From NCBI RefSeq assembly GCF_028275115.1, contig NZ_JAQCNH010000039.1, positions 33,628-97,627 of the forward strand: DNA of 64,000 nt, written 5' to 3'. Positions 25,935 through 33,327 of this stretch are shown here, one piece after another; the stretch's first letter is position 1; every line of letters starts with the position of its first letter. A program made the translations under genes and the position numbers. This stretch comes from Halorientalis sp. (lineage in GTDB: Archaea > Halobacteriota > Halobacteria > Halobacteriales > Haloarculaceae). The notes under the pieces were generated by a model that saw only the letters and a list, made by a program, of their open reading frames with translations, did no database searches and was not told the DNA's origin.

Positions 25935-26240
25935 TTAGTTCTCGATTTCCGCGACGTCTTCGATCTTCATATCGTCGAGTTTCCCGATAATGTGGTCAAT
26001 CTTCTCGTCCAGATCGTCGACGAACTCGGAGGTCTGTTCGGTCGTGATTGCACCCTGGCTGGACGGCTCGATGAGATTCTCTTCCTCAAGAACGCGCAGT
26101 GAGTAGCGGACCTTGTGGTGTGGGTAGCCGGTTTCGTTCGACATTTTGACGATACCGATCGGCTCGTTCTCGATTACCATCCGGAGAACCTGCAGATGGC
26201 GCTCAAGCATATCTACTTCTTTCTCAAGTCTGTCTATCAT
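25935..26240 (-). CDS. Small winged-helix DNA-binding protein
   Basis: The 101-residue protein opens with a short coiled coil (M-I-D-R-L-E-K-E-V-D-M-L-E-R-H). A winged-helix core follows (about 18-65): I-G-I-V-K-M-S-N-E-T-G as helix 2-turn, Y-P-H-H-K-V-R-Y-S-L-R-V-L as the recognition helix, and L-I-E-P-S-S-Q-G-A-I-T as the wing. It ends in an acidic helix. It is divergent from purA, so it could regulate purA and itself, with the 14-bp palindrome in the 212-bp spacer as a candidate site; that link is inference. A TTTTAAAG box about 30 bp upstream fits a leaderless message. Confidence 0.8.
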   Translation of the reverse strand: MIDRLEKEVDMLERHLQVLRMVIENEPIGIVKMSNETGYPHHKVRYSLRVLEEENLIEPSSQGAITTEQTSEFVDDLDEKIDHIIGKLDDMKIEDVAEIEN

Positions 26241-26266
26241 GGCAATTGTTAACTTGTGTTCGTAGG

Positions 26267-26274
26267 TTTTAAAG
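26267..26274 (-). promoter_or_regulatory. TATA box of the winged-helix gene
   Basis: On the minus strand this reads CTTTAAAA, centred about 30 bp before the ATG at 26240. Confidence 0.5.
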
Positions 26275-26342
26275 ATTGCTGTCCGACGTACTTAACAAGT
26301 AGCCTCAAGCAGGCCGTTCGTCGGGCACGGATTTAAACTTTT

Positions 26343-26356
26343 GTGTGGTACCACAC
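26343..26356. promoter_or_regulatory. Perfect 14-bp palindrome in the purA/winged-helix spacer (candidate operator)
   Basis: GTGTGGTACCACAC is identical on both strands. It lies just after a GATTTAAAC box (about 26329-26337) and about 97 bp before the purA ATG, and about 100 bp from the divergent winged-helix start. A perfect 14-bp palindrome in a short divergent spacer is a plausible binding site for a homodimeric regulator. Confidence 0.5.
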
Positions 26357-26422
26357 GGCACGGAGCGACCGACCAGGCGACTGTGGACGCGGGGAGTGGA
26401 CCGCTCCGAAGGGACCGTAACC

Positions 26423-26430
26423 TGTTTATC
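26423..26430 (+). promoter_or_regulatory. TATA box of purA
   Basis: TGTTTATC is centred about 27 bp before the purA ATG at 26453, supporting that start and a leaderless transcript. Confidence 0.5.
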
Positions 26431-26452
26431 GGGATGGACAGAAATTTCGGTG

Positions 26453-27829
26453 ATGACCGTAACTATCGTTGGGTCCCAGCTGGGCGACGAGGGCAAGGGC
26501 GGCATCGTTGACCTCTACGGCGACGCCGCCGACGTCGTCGTCCGGTACCAGGGTGGCGACAACGCCGGTCACACCGTCGTCGACGGGGACGAGGAGTACA
26601 AGTTGTCGCTCGTCCCGAGCGGGGCCGTTCGCGGCAAAGTCGGTGTCCTCGGCAACGGCTGTGTCGTCAACCCGCGGACGCTGTTCGAGGAACTCGACGC
26701 GCTCCGGGACCGTGGGCTGGACCCGGACGTACGGGTTGCCCGACGCGCACACGTTATTCTCCCCTATCACAGGGTTCTGGACGGAATCGAGGAGGACGTT
26801 AAAAGTGAGACTGACGACGAAGTCGGAACGACCGGCCGTGGCATCGGCCCCACCTACGAGGACAAGGCCGGCCGCCGCGGCGTCCGAGTCGGTGACCTGC
26901 TCGACGCCGACGTACTCCGGGACCGACTGGAGTACGCCGTCCCGCAGAAGCGGGCCATCGTCGAGGACGTGTACGGCCTCAGCGTGTCGGACCTCGAATA
27001 TCCCGAGGCGCTGGACGTGGAGTCTCTCTACGAGGAGTTCCGCGAGTTCGGACGTCGACTGGAGAGCGAAGGTATGACTGTCAACGCGGGCGAGTTTCTC
27101 ACCAGCGCAATCGCCGAGGGACAGAACGTCATCCTGGAGGGCGCACAGGGGACGATCATCGACATCGACCACGGCAACTACCCGTTCGTCACGTCCTCGA
27201 ACCCGACAGCCGGCGGGGCCTGTACAGGCACTGGCCTCTCCCCGGGCGTCGTCGGTGACGGCGAGGTGGTCGGCATCGTCAAAGCCTACCTGAGCCGCGT
27301 CGGGAGCGGCCCGATGCCGACCGAACTCGGCGGCGTCGAAGGTGACACACCCGGTTACGAGGAACAGGGTGAGGGCGACGACGAGGAACTGGCCACATAC
27401 ATCCGCGAGGAGGGTGACGAGTACGGGACCGTTACCGGCCGACCGCGCCGCGTCGGCTGGCTCGACATGCCGATGCTCCGTCACGCGACCCGTGCGAGCG
27501 GCTTCACCGGCCTCGCCGTCAACCACGTCGACACCCTCGCCGGACTCGACGAGTTGCAGGTCGGCCACACCTACGAACTGGACGGCCAGACGCTCGAGAC
27601 GATGCCAGCCACCACCGAACAGTGGGCCGACTGCGAAGTGACCCTCCGGTCGTTCGACGGCTGGCCCGATCAGGACTGGACCGAGGTCGCCGGCGAAGGG
27701 TACGACGCGCTCCACGAGAACGCCCGGACGTATCTCGGTTACCTCAGCGACGAACTCGACACGCCGATTTACGCGGTCGGTGTCGGTCCGGGCCGCTCAC
27801 AGACCATCGTTCGTGAACGTCCCTTCTAG
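26453..27829 (+). CDS. purA: Adenylosuccinate synthase
   Basis: PurA joins IMP and aspartate using GTP, the first step from IMP towards AMP. The 458-residue protein begins M-T-V-T-I-V-G-S-Q-L-G-D-E-G-K-G-G-I-V-D, containing the GTP-binding glycine loop and catalytic aspartate, followed by Q-G-G-D-N-A-G-H-T with the catalytic His. T-G-R-G-I-G-P-T-Y-E-D-K is the IMP-binding block, and L-E-G-A-Q-G-T is also present. I start at 26453 because 36 residues of upstream open frame have no family resemblance. Acidic insertions (around residue 300: E-E-Q-G-E-G-D-D-E-E) make it slightly longer than bacterial enzymes. Confidence 0.95.
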   Translation: MTVTIVGSQLGDEGKGGIVDLYGDAADVVVRYQGGDNAGHTVVDGDEEYKLSLVPSGAVRGKVGVLGNGCVVNPRTLFEELDALRDRGLDPDVRVARRAHVILPYHRVLDGIEEDVKSETDDEVGTTGRGIGPTYEDKAGRRGVRVGDLLDADVLRDRLEYAVPQKRAIVEDVYGLSVSDLEYPEALDVESLYEEFREFGRRLESEGMTVNAGEFLTSAIAEGQNVILEGAQGTIIDIDHGNYPFVTSSNPTAGGACTGTGLSPGVVGDGEVVGIVKAYLSRVGSGPMPTELGGVEGDTPGYEEQGEGDDEELATYIREEGDEYGTVTGRPRRVGWLDMPMLRHATRASGFTGLAVNHVDTLAGLDELQVGHTYELDGQTLETMPATTEQWADCEVTLRSFDGWPDQDWTEVAGEGYDALHENARTYLGYLSDELDTPIYAVGVGPGRSQTIVRERPF

Positions 27830-28328
27830 CGGCAGAGAACGTCGTCTTCGAGCCCCGCGCCACCGTGACCGCGTCGTCGGCGTCGGCGCCACAGACGTCC
27901 AGACCCGTGCGACGGTGTGAGACGGGTCTTCCGGAGCCGCCAGCACGAGTTCTGGCTTCGGTGGGTCGTACGGACAGTCTCGGTGCTGTACTCGGCGGGA
28001 CCGCCGTCAAGATTGCTGACGAAGGCGTTCTGTCTCGCCGCTGGTACTCCGTGTGCAGGTCCCGTAAAGAGGGCTGCGGCGGGTGGTCTGTGAGCGTCCA
28101 GTCGTAGAACTCGTGGACTGCGGTTTCGATGCCGTCGGCACCATATAGTCGGTTCCGGATGAGCGCTGCTCCCAGGTTCGAGGAGGGCGGCGGACCGGTG
28201 AACTGTGCGGCGTGGACGGCCGGGGGCGGACGCGGGTACCGTGACTGGGTTCGAAGTTGTCGGTGGTGAGCGGTCGGGATGGGGGTCGGTTCGGCACGTT
28301 TTTGTCCCGGCCGGCCGGAGAGTTCAGT
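27830..28328. other. 499-bp stretch without an intact gene
   Basis: The region lies between purA and the Trm112-like gene. No complete ORF here has haloarchaeal coding character. The only coding-like signal is a minus-strand fragment at 28032-28178, listed separately. A GTTTTTGTCC element near 28299-28308 is probably the TATA of the Trm112-like gene. Confidence 0.4.
28032..28178 (-). pseudogene. Possible gene remnant of about 49 codons
   Basis: The minus-strand translation contains I-R-N-R-L-Y-G-A-D-G-I-E-T-A-V then H-E-F-Y-D-W-T-L-T-D then L-R-D-L-H-T-E-Y-Q-R-R. It is rich in acidic and aromatic residues with GC-rich third positions, unlike the Arg/Pro/Ser-rich translations typical of antisense frames here. 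No start codon with a sensible upstream region is visible, and the downstream part quickly loses coding character. I do not recognise the parent family. Confidence 0.3.
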
Positions 28329-28523
28329 ATGCGTGAGGACCTGATGGACATCATCTGCTGTCCACTCGACAAAAACGAACTCGACCTGGAGGTCATCCGC
28401 CGGGACGACGACGAGATCATGGAGGGACGACTTGCCTGTACGGAGTGCGGGGAGGAGTACCCCATCGAGGACGGGATTCCGAACCTCCTGCCGCCGGACA
28501 TGCGGGAGGAGTCGGCGGCGTAG
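28329..28523 (+). CDS. Trm112-like zinc protein (UPF0434 type), methyltransferase partner
   Basis: The 64-residue protein matches the Trm112 family: M-R-E-D-L-M-D-I-I-C-C-P-L-D-K at the start, L-A-C-T-E-C-G-E-E-Y-P-I-E-D-G-I-P-N-L-L-P at the end, with the Cys residues arranged as a zinc ribbon. In Haloferax, Trm112 is a hub that activates several SAM-dependent methyltransferases acting on tRNA, rRNA and release factor. An upstream in-frame ATG at 28257 would add 24 unrelated residues, so I start at 28329. The next gene follows 38 bases later. Confidence 0.85.
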   Translation: MREDLMDIICCPLDKNELDLEVIRRDDDEIMEGRLACTECGEEYPIEDGIPNLLPPDMREESAA

Positions 28524-28561
28524 ACTGAACCTTTTTTGCCTCGCCACGCGCAGATGGCGGT

Positions 28562-29140
28562 GTGCCCGAGGAGTTACCCGTCGACGTGAACCGCCGGGAG
28601 CGCAATTCCCTGAACGTCCCGGCGTCCATCGAAACCGACGATTCGTTCGTCGTCAGGGTCCGGAACCACGGGAACGCCAGCCGCGTCCACGTTCACCTCG
28701 ACGAGAACCTCTCGGCGGTCGCCTCCCTCAAGGAGACCAACTACTACGTCGAGGCAAACAGCAGGCGGGACATTCCAGTGAGTGTTCACGAGCGCGGCGT
28801 CGTCCACGGGAAGCTCAAGCTCTCAGCGGGCTACGGGGCGACGACGCGGTGGGTCGACGTAGACCTGACCGAACCCGACGACACCGGGACGGTCGAAGTC
28901 GACGAGAGTCTCGCGGAACCCGGCGGCGGTGAACGCGACGACATCGGTGGCGAGAGGGAGCCGTCGCCCACGGGACCGACGCTTGCGGATGAGGCGGCGC
29001 TGCCCGTGCTAGCACTCGGTGTGCTGGCCATCGCCGTCGCAGTCGGGGCGGCGACGGTCTTCGAGAGCGGACTGGTTGCCGCCGGTGCGGTCGTCGTGTT
29101 CGTCGCCGTCTTGCTGGCCGGCTATCTGCTCGTCCGCTAA
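28562..29140 (+). CDS. Haloarchaeal membrane protein with a beta-sandwich outer domain
   Basis: The 192-residue protein probably starts at GTG 28562, because a CTTTTTTGCC box (28531-28540) lies about 26 bp upstream. Residues 1-115 look like an Ig/DUF11-like beta domain with alternating strands and an R-N-H-G-N-A turn. A Gly/Glu-rich linker follows, then two closely spaced transmembrane helices (about 143-165 and 170-190) end the protein at L-L-V-R. The family is common beside Trm112-like genes in haloarchaea, in my recollection as a DUF7524-type protein. No function is assigned. Its stop overlaps the convergent DR2241-type gene by four bases. Confidence 0.7.
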   Translation: MPEELPVDVNRRERNSLNVPASIETDDSFVVRVRNHGNASRVHVHLDENLSAVASLKETNYYVEANSRRDIPVSVHERGVVHGKLKLSAGYGATTRWVDVDLTEPDDTGTVEVDESLAEPGGGERDDIGGEREPSPTGPTLADEAALPVLALGVLAIAVAVGAATVFESGLVAAGAVVVFVAVLLAGYLLVR

Positions 29141-30273
29141 TCCTCGGTCTCGACGGCAGGGAGTTCCCCGTCGTCGTCGAACAACTTCGCCCGGAGGTAT
29201 CGTGCGCGGTAGCGGTTGGCACCGTCGTACACGTCCGCTTCGCGAATCTCGTCGGTCCGGCTGTCCGCGACTGCGTCGATGAGGGCCTCGATCTGGTCTT
29301 TCTCACTGGGCGTCAGGTCGAATTCGTAGGTCTGTGACTGTTCGCCCTCGAGTTTCGTCCACTGGCGTGCGGCGGAGACGACGAGCGAACACGGTTCGCG
29401 ACAGGGGAACTGACCGTCGCCGCCGTCCACGTCGAGGTCGGTCTCCTCGTCGTACTCCCACTCGCGTCGCTTGAGACACTGGGAGTCGTCACAACAGGCC
29501 TCGGCCACCCAGTTGACGTGTTCGTAGCCCTCCCCGCGGTCCCAGGTCTGGATGACGCCGTAGATGCCCGACTGCCGTTCCATCGTCTCGCGCCAGTCGT
29601 CCACGTCGAGGTCGCCTTCCCGCTCGCGGTGCCAGTTGACGACCGTCGCCGGGTAGAAGAAATCGACTGTCTGCACCAGTTCTTCCGGGTCGAGGGCGGG
29701 AAACACCCAGCCCGACTGGAGCGTCGGTGCGGTCTTTAGCGGCCGGTACCGGTCGCGCTCGTCGTGTTTGGCGATCTGGCGCGCGTCGAGCGGGTCGTCG
29801 TGTCGAACCAGGTCGTCGACCGGTGTGTCGGCGTCGTCGACGTGCCGGACTTCGTACTGTCGTCGGCCGTCGTCGCGCTCGACGCCGAGGCGAAGTTGCC
29901 CCCACTCGCGGGTCAGGCCCTCTGCCAGTCGGTCGTAGCGGTCCGGAACCGACCGATCCTCGACACCTTCGAGCCAGCGCAGGTACGCCCGGTCGGCGGG
30001 CGCGTCGGGCGCGACGCGAGTCCAGAAGTCCCAGTTCGTGACGTACGCCAAGTTGTCAGTCGCGGCATCTTCGAACTCGGCCTCGGAGAGCCCCTCACGG
30101 TCTGTTTCGGGCGTTCGGAAGCGATAACCCGCGTCCGTCGCCTCCGCTTCGAGGCCGTCACAATCGACGCCATCCTCGCTCGCGGCTTCCCGCAGCCGGC
30201 GAACCGCCGTCTCGGTCATGTCCGAACGATATGGTGCCAGTGGAATAAACTCCGTCGTTCCGTCCCGCTTCAT
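29137..30273 (-). CDS. DR2241-family protein with C-terminal 4Fe-4S-type cysteine domain
   Basis: The 378-residue protein resembles the Deinococcus DR2241 family, often found with CbiX chelatases. The N-terminal part carries A-Y-V-T-N-W-D-F-W and Y-L-R-W-L-E-G-V-E-D. The C-terminal part carries the iron-sulfur block R-Q-S-G-I-Y-G-V-I-Q-T-W, then E-A-C-C-D-D-S-Q-C-L-K-R-R-E-W and F-P-C-R-E-P-C-S-L-V-V. A cbiX gene lies 3 kb away, which supports a role in sirohydrochlorin/cobalt metabolism, but the exact reaction is unknown to me. I keep the start at 30273 because AAATATAAG (30294-30302, minus) is 25 bp upstream; an internal ATG at 30219 (M-T-E-T-A-V) is the alternative. Confidence 0.75.
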   Translation of the reverse strand: MKRDGTTEFIPLAPYRSDMTETAVRRLREAASEDGVDCDGLEAEATDAGYRFRTPETDREGLSEAEFEDAATDNLAYVTNWDFWTRVAPDAPADRAYLRWLEGVEDRSVPDRYDRLAEGLTREWGQLRLGVERDDGRRQYEVRHVDDADTPVDDLVRHDDPLDARQIAKHDERDRYRPLKTAPTLQSGWVFPALDPEELVQTVDFFYPATVVNWHREREGDLDVDDWRETMERQSGIYGVIQTWDRGEGYEHVNWVAEACCDDSQCLKRREWEYDEETDLDVDGGDGQFPCREPCSLVVSAARQWTKLEGEQSQTYEFDLTPSEKDQIEALIDAVADSRTDEIREADVYDGANRYRARYLRAKLFDDDGELPAVETED

Positions 30274-30293
30274 CGGCAGTCCCGTTCTCGTAC

Positions 30294-30302
30294 TTATATT
30301 TT
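30294..30302 (-). promoter_or_regulatory. TATA box of the DR2241-type gene
   Basis: It reads AAATATAAG on the minus strand, centred 25 bp before the ATG at 30273, as expected for a leaderless transcript. Confidence 0.5.
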
Positions 30303-30330
30303 GGGCCGAACTTCCGGCCTGGAAACGCCG

Positions 30331-30356
30331 ATTCCCCCTTTTTTATACAGGGGAAT
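30331..30356. promoter_or_regulatory. TATA-like element framed by a perfect 7-bp inverted repeat (candidate operator)
   Basis: ATTCCCC (30331-30337) and GGGGAAT (30350-30356) are perfect inverted repeats separated by 12 nt. The spacer contains TTTTTTATA, which on the minus strand is a strong TATAAAAAA. Initiation on the minus strand would fall near 30315, giving the DR2241-type gene a leader of about 40 nt; on the plus strand no convincing gene follows. A regulator bound here would directly block TBP. Confidence 0.55.
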
Positions 30357-31265
30357 GTAGCAAGACATGCATGGTCTCACGTTGACTGTCGTCGGTTGCC
30401 GCCCTGTCACCGACCGGTCGCCCGCGACCATGCTTCGGCCCTCCACGCTTCGGCCCTCTCTCGCCTGCAACCGCCACCCAGCCCACCACGTTTCCACGAA
30501 TGACTACCCGAACGCCTGCCGGCACTGCTGGTATAAGAGAGCTATCTGTCTCTCGCGTCGTGCCGTTCGACGAGCGCTCCACGACGACGGCTGCCGTCGT
30601 CCTCGACGTGTGACCCCGCGAAGACGCGACGAGAAGCGTCTCACGAACGCTGCGGGTCGACGCGGGGACGTTCTTTCCGGTGAAACAACGGCCGCGTTCG
30701 GCGCCGGTGTGAACCTGTTCACCTCGTCGGTCGCGTGCCAAAGCCTGACAGTCACCGACGGATTCCCCCGAGGGGCCTTGACCCTCGAACCGCCGGTGGA
30801 CGCGAGCGTCACGCGGAGCGACCTCGGTGGCCCACGGAGCTACGACGGTTCCGAGGAGATGGTCGAAAACGCACCGGCCGAGGTCACCACGCCGGCGGTG
30901 CCGCCGGGTTTCACGCTTTTTTTAAACGGACGACGGACTCGAAGTACGTCGAGTCGGTAGGGCTAACCGACCGGAGCGAAACGTCGCAGTTGGTCGTCAG
31001 GGCACTCGTGACAGACGAGTCGGCACGCCCCGGAAACGACACGCGGCGGGGCGAACGGATTCGGATCGGGGACCGAACGGGACGGTACAGAGGGGCCGGA
31101 CTGACACGGACTGTCTCGTGGCCCGTGAGACGCTCCGGTACGGCGTCAGCGGCCGGTTCGCCTCGAAACCACCGCTGGTCGAGATGGCCAGGTCGATGGC
31201 GTGTCCCGGAACTGCGCGTCTCGAAACGACTATCAACGCGTCTGAACCTCTAGTCGAACGAGCAG

Positions 31266-32489
31266 ATGTCTCGCGGAACCGTCACACCGAAACGGATCGT
31301 CGTGGGGGCGTGTCTGCTGTCGCTCGTGGGGGGCGTTCTCGCAGTCGGATTTCTGTCGACGGGCAGCCCTGATGGGACCGCCCCACAGCAGATCGGGTCG
31401 AACGCCTCGGAGCAGTACGCCGCAATCAGCGGTGTCAATGCCACACGAACCACGATCAACAGAAACGGTGACAGCGTCAGTCGGTCTGTCCACCGCGTCG
31501 CTATGCGTCCCGGGACCGACAAGTTTCGTGAGGAGTTACTGGCCGGACCCCACCACCGGCACAATCTGACCGTGACAAACGGCTCTGTAATGTGGTGGCG
31601 CAATCGGACCAGCGGCGGGGTGCAGCGCCTCACGCTAAGCAATCCCAATCTGTCGGCGCAACGAACAGAGGGAGAGCGCATCGAGCGGTTGTTCGCCCGG
31701 CTGAACGTGACGAGAGGCACGGACCGGACCGCCGCGACACCGACACCAGGCATCAACCCGTTGCCGGCCGTCCCACAGTCCGGTGGTGTGTCCGGGCCAC
31801 AGGCCGGTGACCGACGGGATACCGTTGGAAACGCGGCCTTCGCCGTCAGTTACAACGGCACCGAGACGGTCGACGGTCGGACGGTTTACGTCCTGAGTAT
31901 CACGCCCCGCAACGGGTCGATGGTAGGTGGATTCCGGCAAACACTCTGGGTCGACGCGGAGTGGTTCTTCCCGCTCAAGCGTCATTCGGAGTGGCAGTCG
32001 GACGGTGTCGAGCACGCGAAGACGGTCGTCTACGAGAACGTGACGTTCGATACGGGGTTCGACGAGTCGGTCTTCCGGTTCGATCCGTCCACGAACGTCT
32101 CCGTCGAGCGGGAGGACACGCCACAGCAGGACTTCTACGCGTCGACGGCGGCCCTGCGGCGGGTGACAAACGTCTCGGTGCCGGCGCCGGACCTCCCGTC
32201 GTCGTTCCGACTCCAGTTCGCGTCGAGGACCGAGAGCCCGCGCGTCGCGAGCGTCGGCCAGCAGTACGTCAACGACAGTATGGAGATTTCCGTCTCGAAG
32301 GTCGACGGGCTCTTTTATCCGCCGACGCCCGACCGGTCGGTCAAGGTCGCGGGCCAGCGGGCGAACGTGAGCGTGGGCTACACCAACTACGTTTCGTGGT
32401 CGTGTGACGGCTACAATCACCAGGTGTCCGGCCGTGCCGTCGCACCGGAGTTACTGGTCGAAATCGCCAGATCGGTCGGCTGTGAGTGA
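31266..32489 (+). CDS. Secreted or membrane-anchored protein with LolA/LppX-like domain
   Basis: The 407-residue protein has one hydrophobic N-terminal segment (about residues 11-31), which could be an uncleaved anchor or signal. The exported part begins with a LolA-like half: Y-A-A-I-S-G-V-N-A-T-R-T-T, then V-H-R-V-A-M-R-P-G-T-D-K-F, and T-L-W-V-D-A-E-W-F-F-P-L-K-R near 220. A smaller C-terminal domain (about 285-405) with a final S-W-S-C-D ... V-G-C-E carries two cysteines and resembles DUF4367. Haloarchaea have many such lipoprotein-sorting-like proteins of unknown cargo. There is no lipobox here. Confidence 0.68.
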   Translation: MSRGTVTPKRIVVGACLLSLVGGVLAVGFLSTGSPDGTAPQQIGSNASEQYAAISGVNATRTTINRNGDSVSRSVHRVAMRPGTDKFREELLAGPHHRHNLTVTNGSVMWWRNRTSGGVQRLTLSNPNLSAQRTEGERIERLFARLNVTRGTDRTAATPTPGINPLPAVPQSGGVSGPQAGDRRDTVGNAAFAVSYNGTETVDGRTVYVLSITPRNGSMVGGFRQTLWVDAEWFFPLKRHSEWQSDGVEHAKTVVYENVTFDTGFDESVFRFDPSTNVSVEREDTPQQDFYASTAALRRVTNVSVPAPDLPSSFRLQFASRTESPRVASVGQQYVNDSMEISVSKVDGLFYPPTPDRSVKVAGQRANVSVGYTNYVSWSCDGYNHQVSGRAVAPELLVEIARSVGCE

Positions 32490-32546
32490 GTGTCAACGCC
32501 GGGCGTCCGGCGTCACTGTCCGCCGTCGAGTGTCGGCCCGTCCGGA

Positions 32547-32858
32547 TTACCGTTTGTGCAACGAGTACGCGATGAAAAAAACGCCGACGAACTGGAGCAA
32601 CCGCGTCAACAGCGTCAGCGGTTGCTGGAACGTGCGTGGCGGGAGGACCTGCATCCGGAGGAGAACCGAGCCGACGAAGGAGAGCCCGAAAGCTACAGCC
32701 GTGAGCAGGAACAGGCCGATGGAGAGGTACTGCATCGGTCGGCTGTCGTGACGACGGAAGCCGCGGTATGCCTGATAACCGACGTAGCTCCCAACGATGA
32801 CCGAGCCGGCCGAGAGGGCGATTATCGTCCAGTACGCGAGTTGGTCGACTGCCGACAT
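32547..32858 (-). CDS. Small three- or four-helix membrane protein coupled to an HTH regulator (DUF7521-like)
   Basis: The 103-residue protein starts at M-S-A-V-D-Q-L-A-Y, one base after the regulator's stop codon. It has three or four hydrophobic segments separated by short basic turns (Y-R-G-F-R-R-H-D-S-R-P) and ends H-K-R. Haloarchaeal genomes often pair this type of protein with an ArsR-like winged-helix protein, which suggests a sensor-regulator unit. That functional link is inference. Confidence 0.75.
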   Translation of the reverse strand: MSAVDQLAYWTIIALSAGSVIVGSYVGYQAYRGFRRHDSRPMQYLSIGLFLLTAVAFGLSFVGSVLLRMQVLPPRTFQQPLTLLTRLLQFVGVFFIAYSLHKR

Positions 32859-32859
32859 C

Positions 32860-33231
32860 TTAGAGGTTCTCCCACATTTTGGTGAATCGGTCGGCAGTGT
32901 CGTCGGCGTCTTCGCCGGGGAATTCGGCCCGAGAGGTTCGTTCGACGGTAGCCTCGTACCCACCGTCTTCGAGGTCCATGGCGAACTCGTCGAGGGTCGC
33001 CGAGTACACTTTGTGGTGGTTGCCGCTCAGTTCGACTTTCGTGCGTTCCTCGATTAGCTCGTACTCCTGGAGCCACTCGATCCGTCGGTAGACGGTCGGG
33101 AGGGACGCGTTGCACTGTTCGGAGAGCTGTTTAGCGGACATGGGTTCGACACTCGTTGCCGCGAGGATTGAGCGGGCGTACTCGTCGCTGAGCAGGTCGA
33201 GGACCTCGGCCAACTCCCAATCCTCACTCAC
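32860..33231 (-). CDS. Winged helix-turn-helix regulator (ArsR-like)
   Basis: The 123-residue protein starts at GTG 33231. The core is ArsR/HTH_20-like: V-L-D-L-L-S-D-E-Y-A-R-S-I-L, then M-S-A-K-Q-L-S-E-Q-C-N-A-S-L-P-T-V-Y-R-R-I-E-W-L as helix-turn-helix, then a wing with L-I-E-E-R-T. An acidic C-terminal tail follows. No metal-binding cysteine cluster is seen. A CTTTTAAT box about 28 bp upstream supports the GTG start. It sits with the membrane gene in a two-gene unit downstream of cbiX. Confidence 0.84.
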   Translation of the reverse strand: MSEDWELAEVLDLLSDEYARSILAATSVEPMSAKQLSEQCNASLPTVYRRIEWLQEYELIEERTKVELSGNHHKVYSATLDEFAMDLEDGGYEATVERTSRAEFPGEDADDTADRFTKMWENL

Positions 33232-33255
33232 GAGTCCAGCATAGAACCAGTGGGG

Positions 33256-33263
33256 ATTAAAAG
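33256..33263 (-). promoter_or_regulatory. TATA box of the HTH regulator/membrane protein pair
   Basis: It reads CTTTTAAT on the minus strand, about 28 bp before the GTG start at 33231, so this pair is probably transcribed separately from cbiX. Confidence 0.45.
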
Positions 33264-33327
33264 CCCTCAGTCACTTTCCAGGTCAGAAAACGGGCACAAC
33301 GGGCGGTGGCGGCCGCTCTGTCGCCCG

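Larger units (their letters stand above)
30274..31265. other. 992-bp stretch without a convincing gene
   Basis: Open frames exist on both strands here, but their translations are Arg/Ser/Pro/His-rich and basic, unlike haloarchaeal proteins. The first 90 bp hold the DR2241 promoter elements and a TATA framed by an inverted repeat. A T-run followed by AAA lies near 30919-30926. A repeated CTTCGGCCCTC occurs at about 30434 and 30449. I see no tRNA-like or SRP-like core. It may be decayed coding DNA or contain an unrecognised RNA. Confidence 0.35.

Noticed and set aside
30367-30960. A 197-codon plus-strand frame placed 20-28 bp after the framed TATA
   Set aside because: The spacing is right for a leaderless gene, but the translation is basic, Arg/Cys/His-rich and without family resemblance, so I keep it as non-coding.
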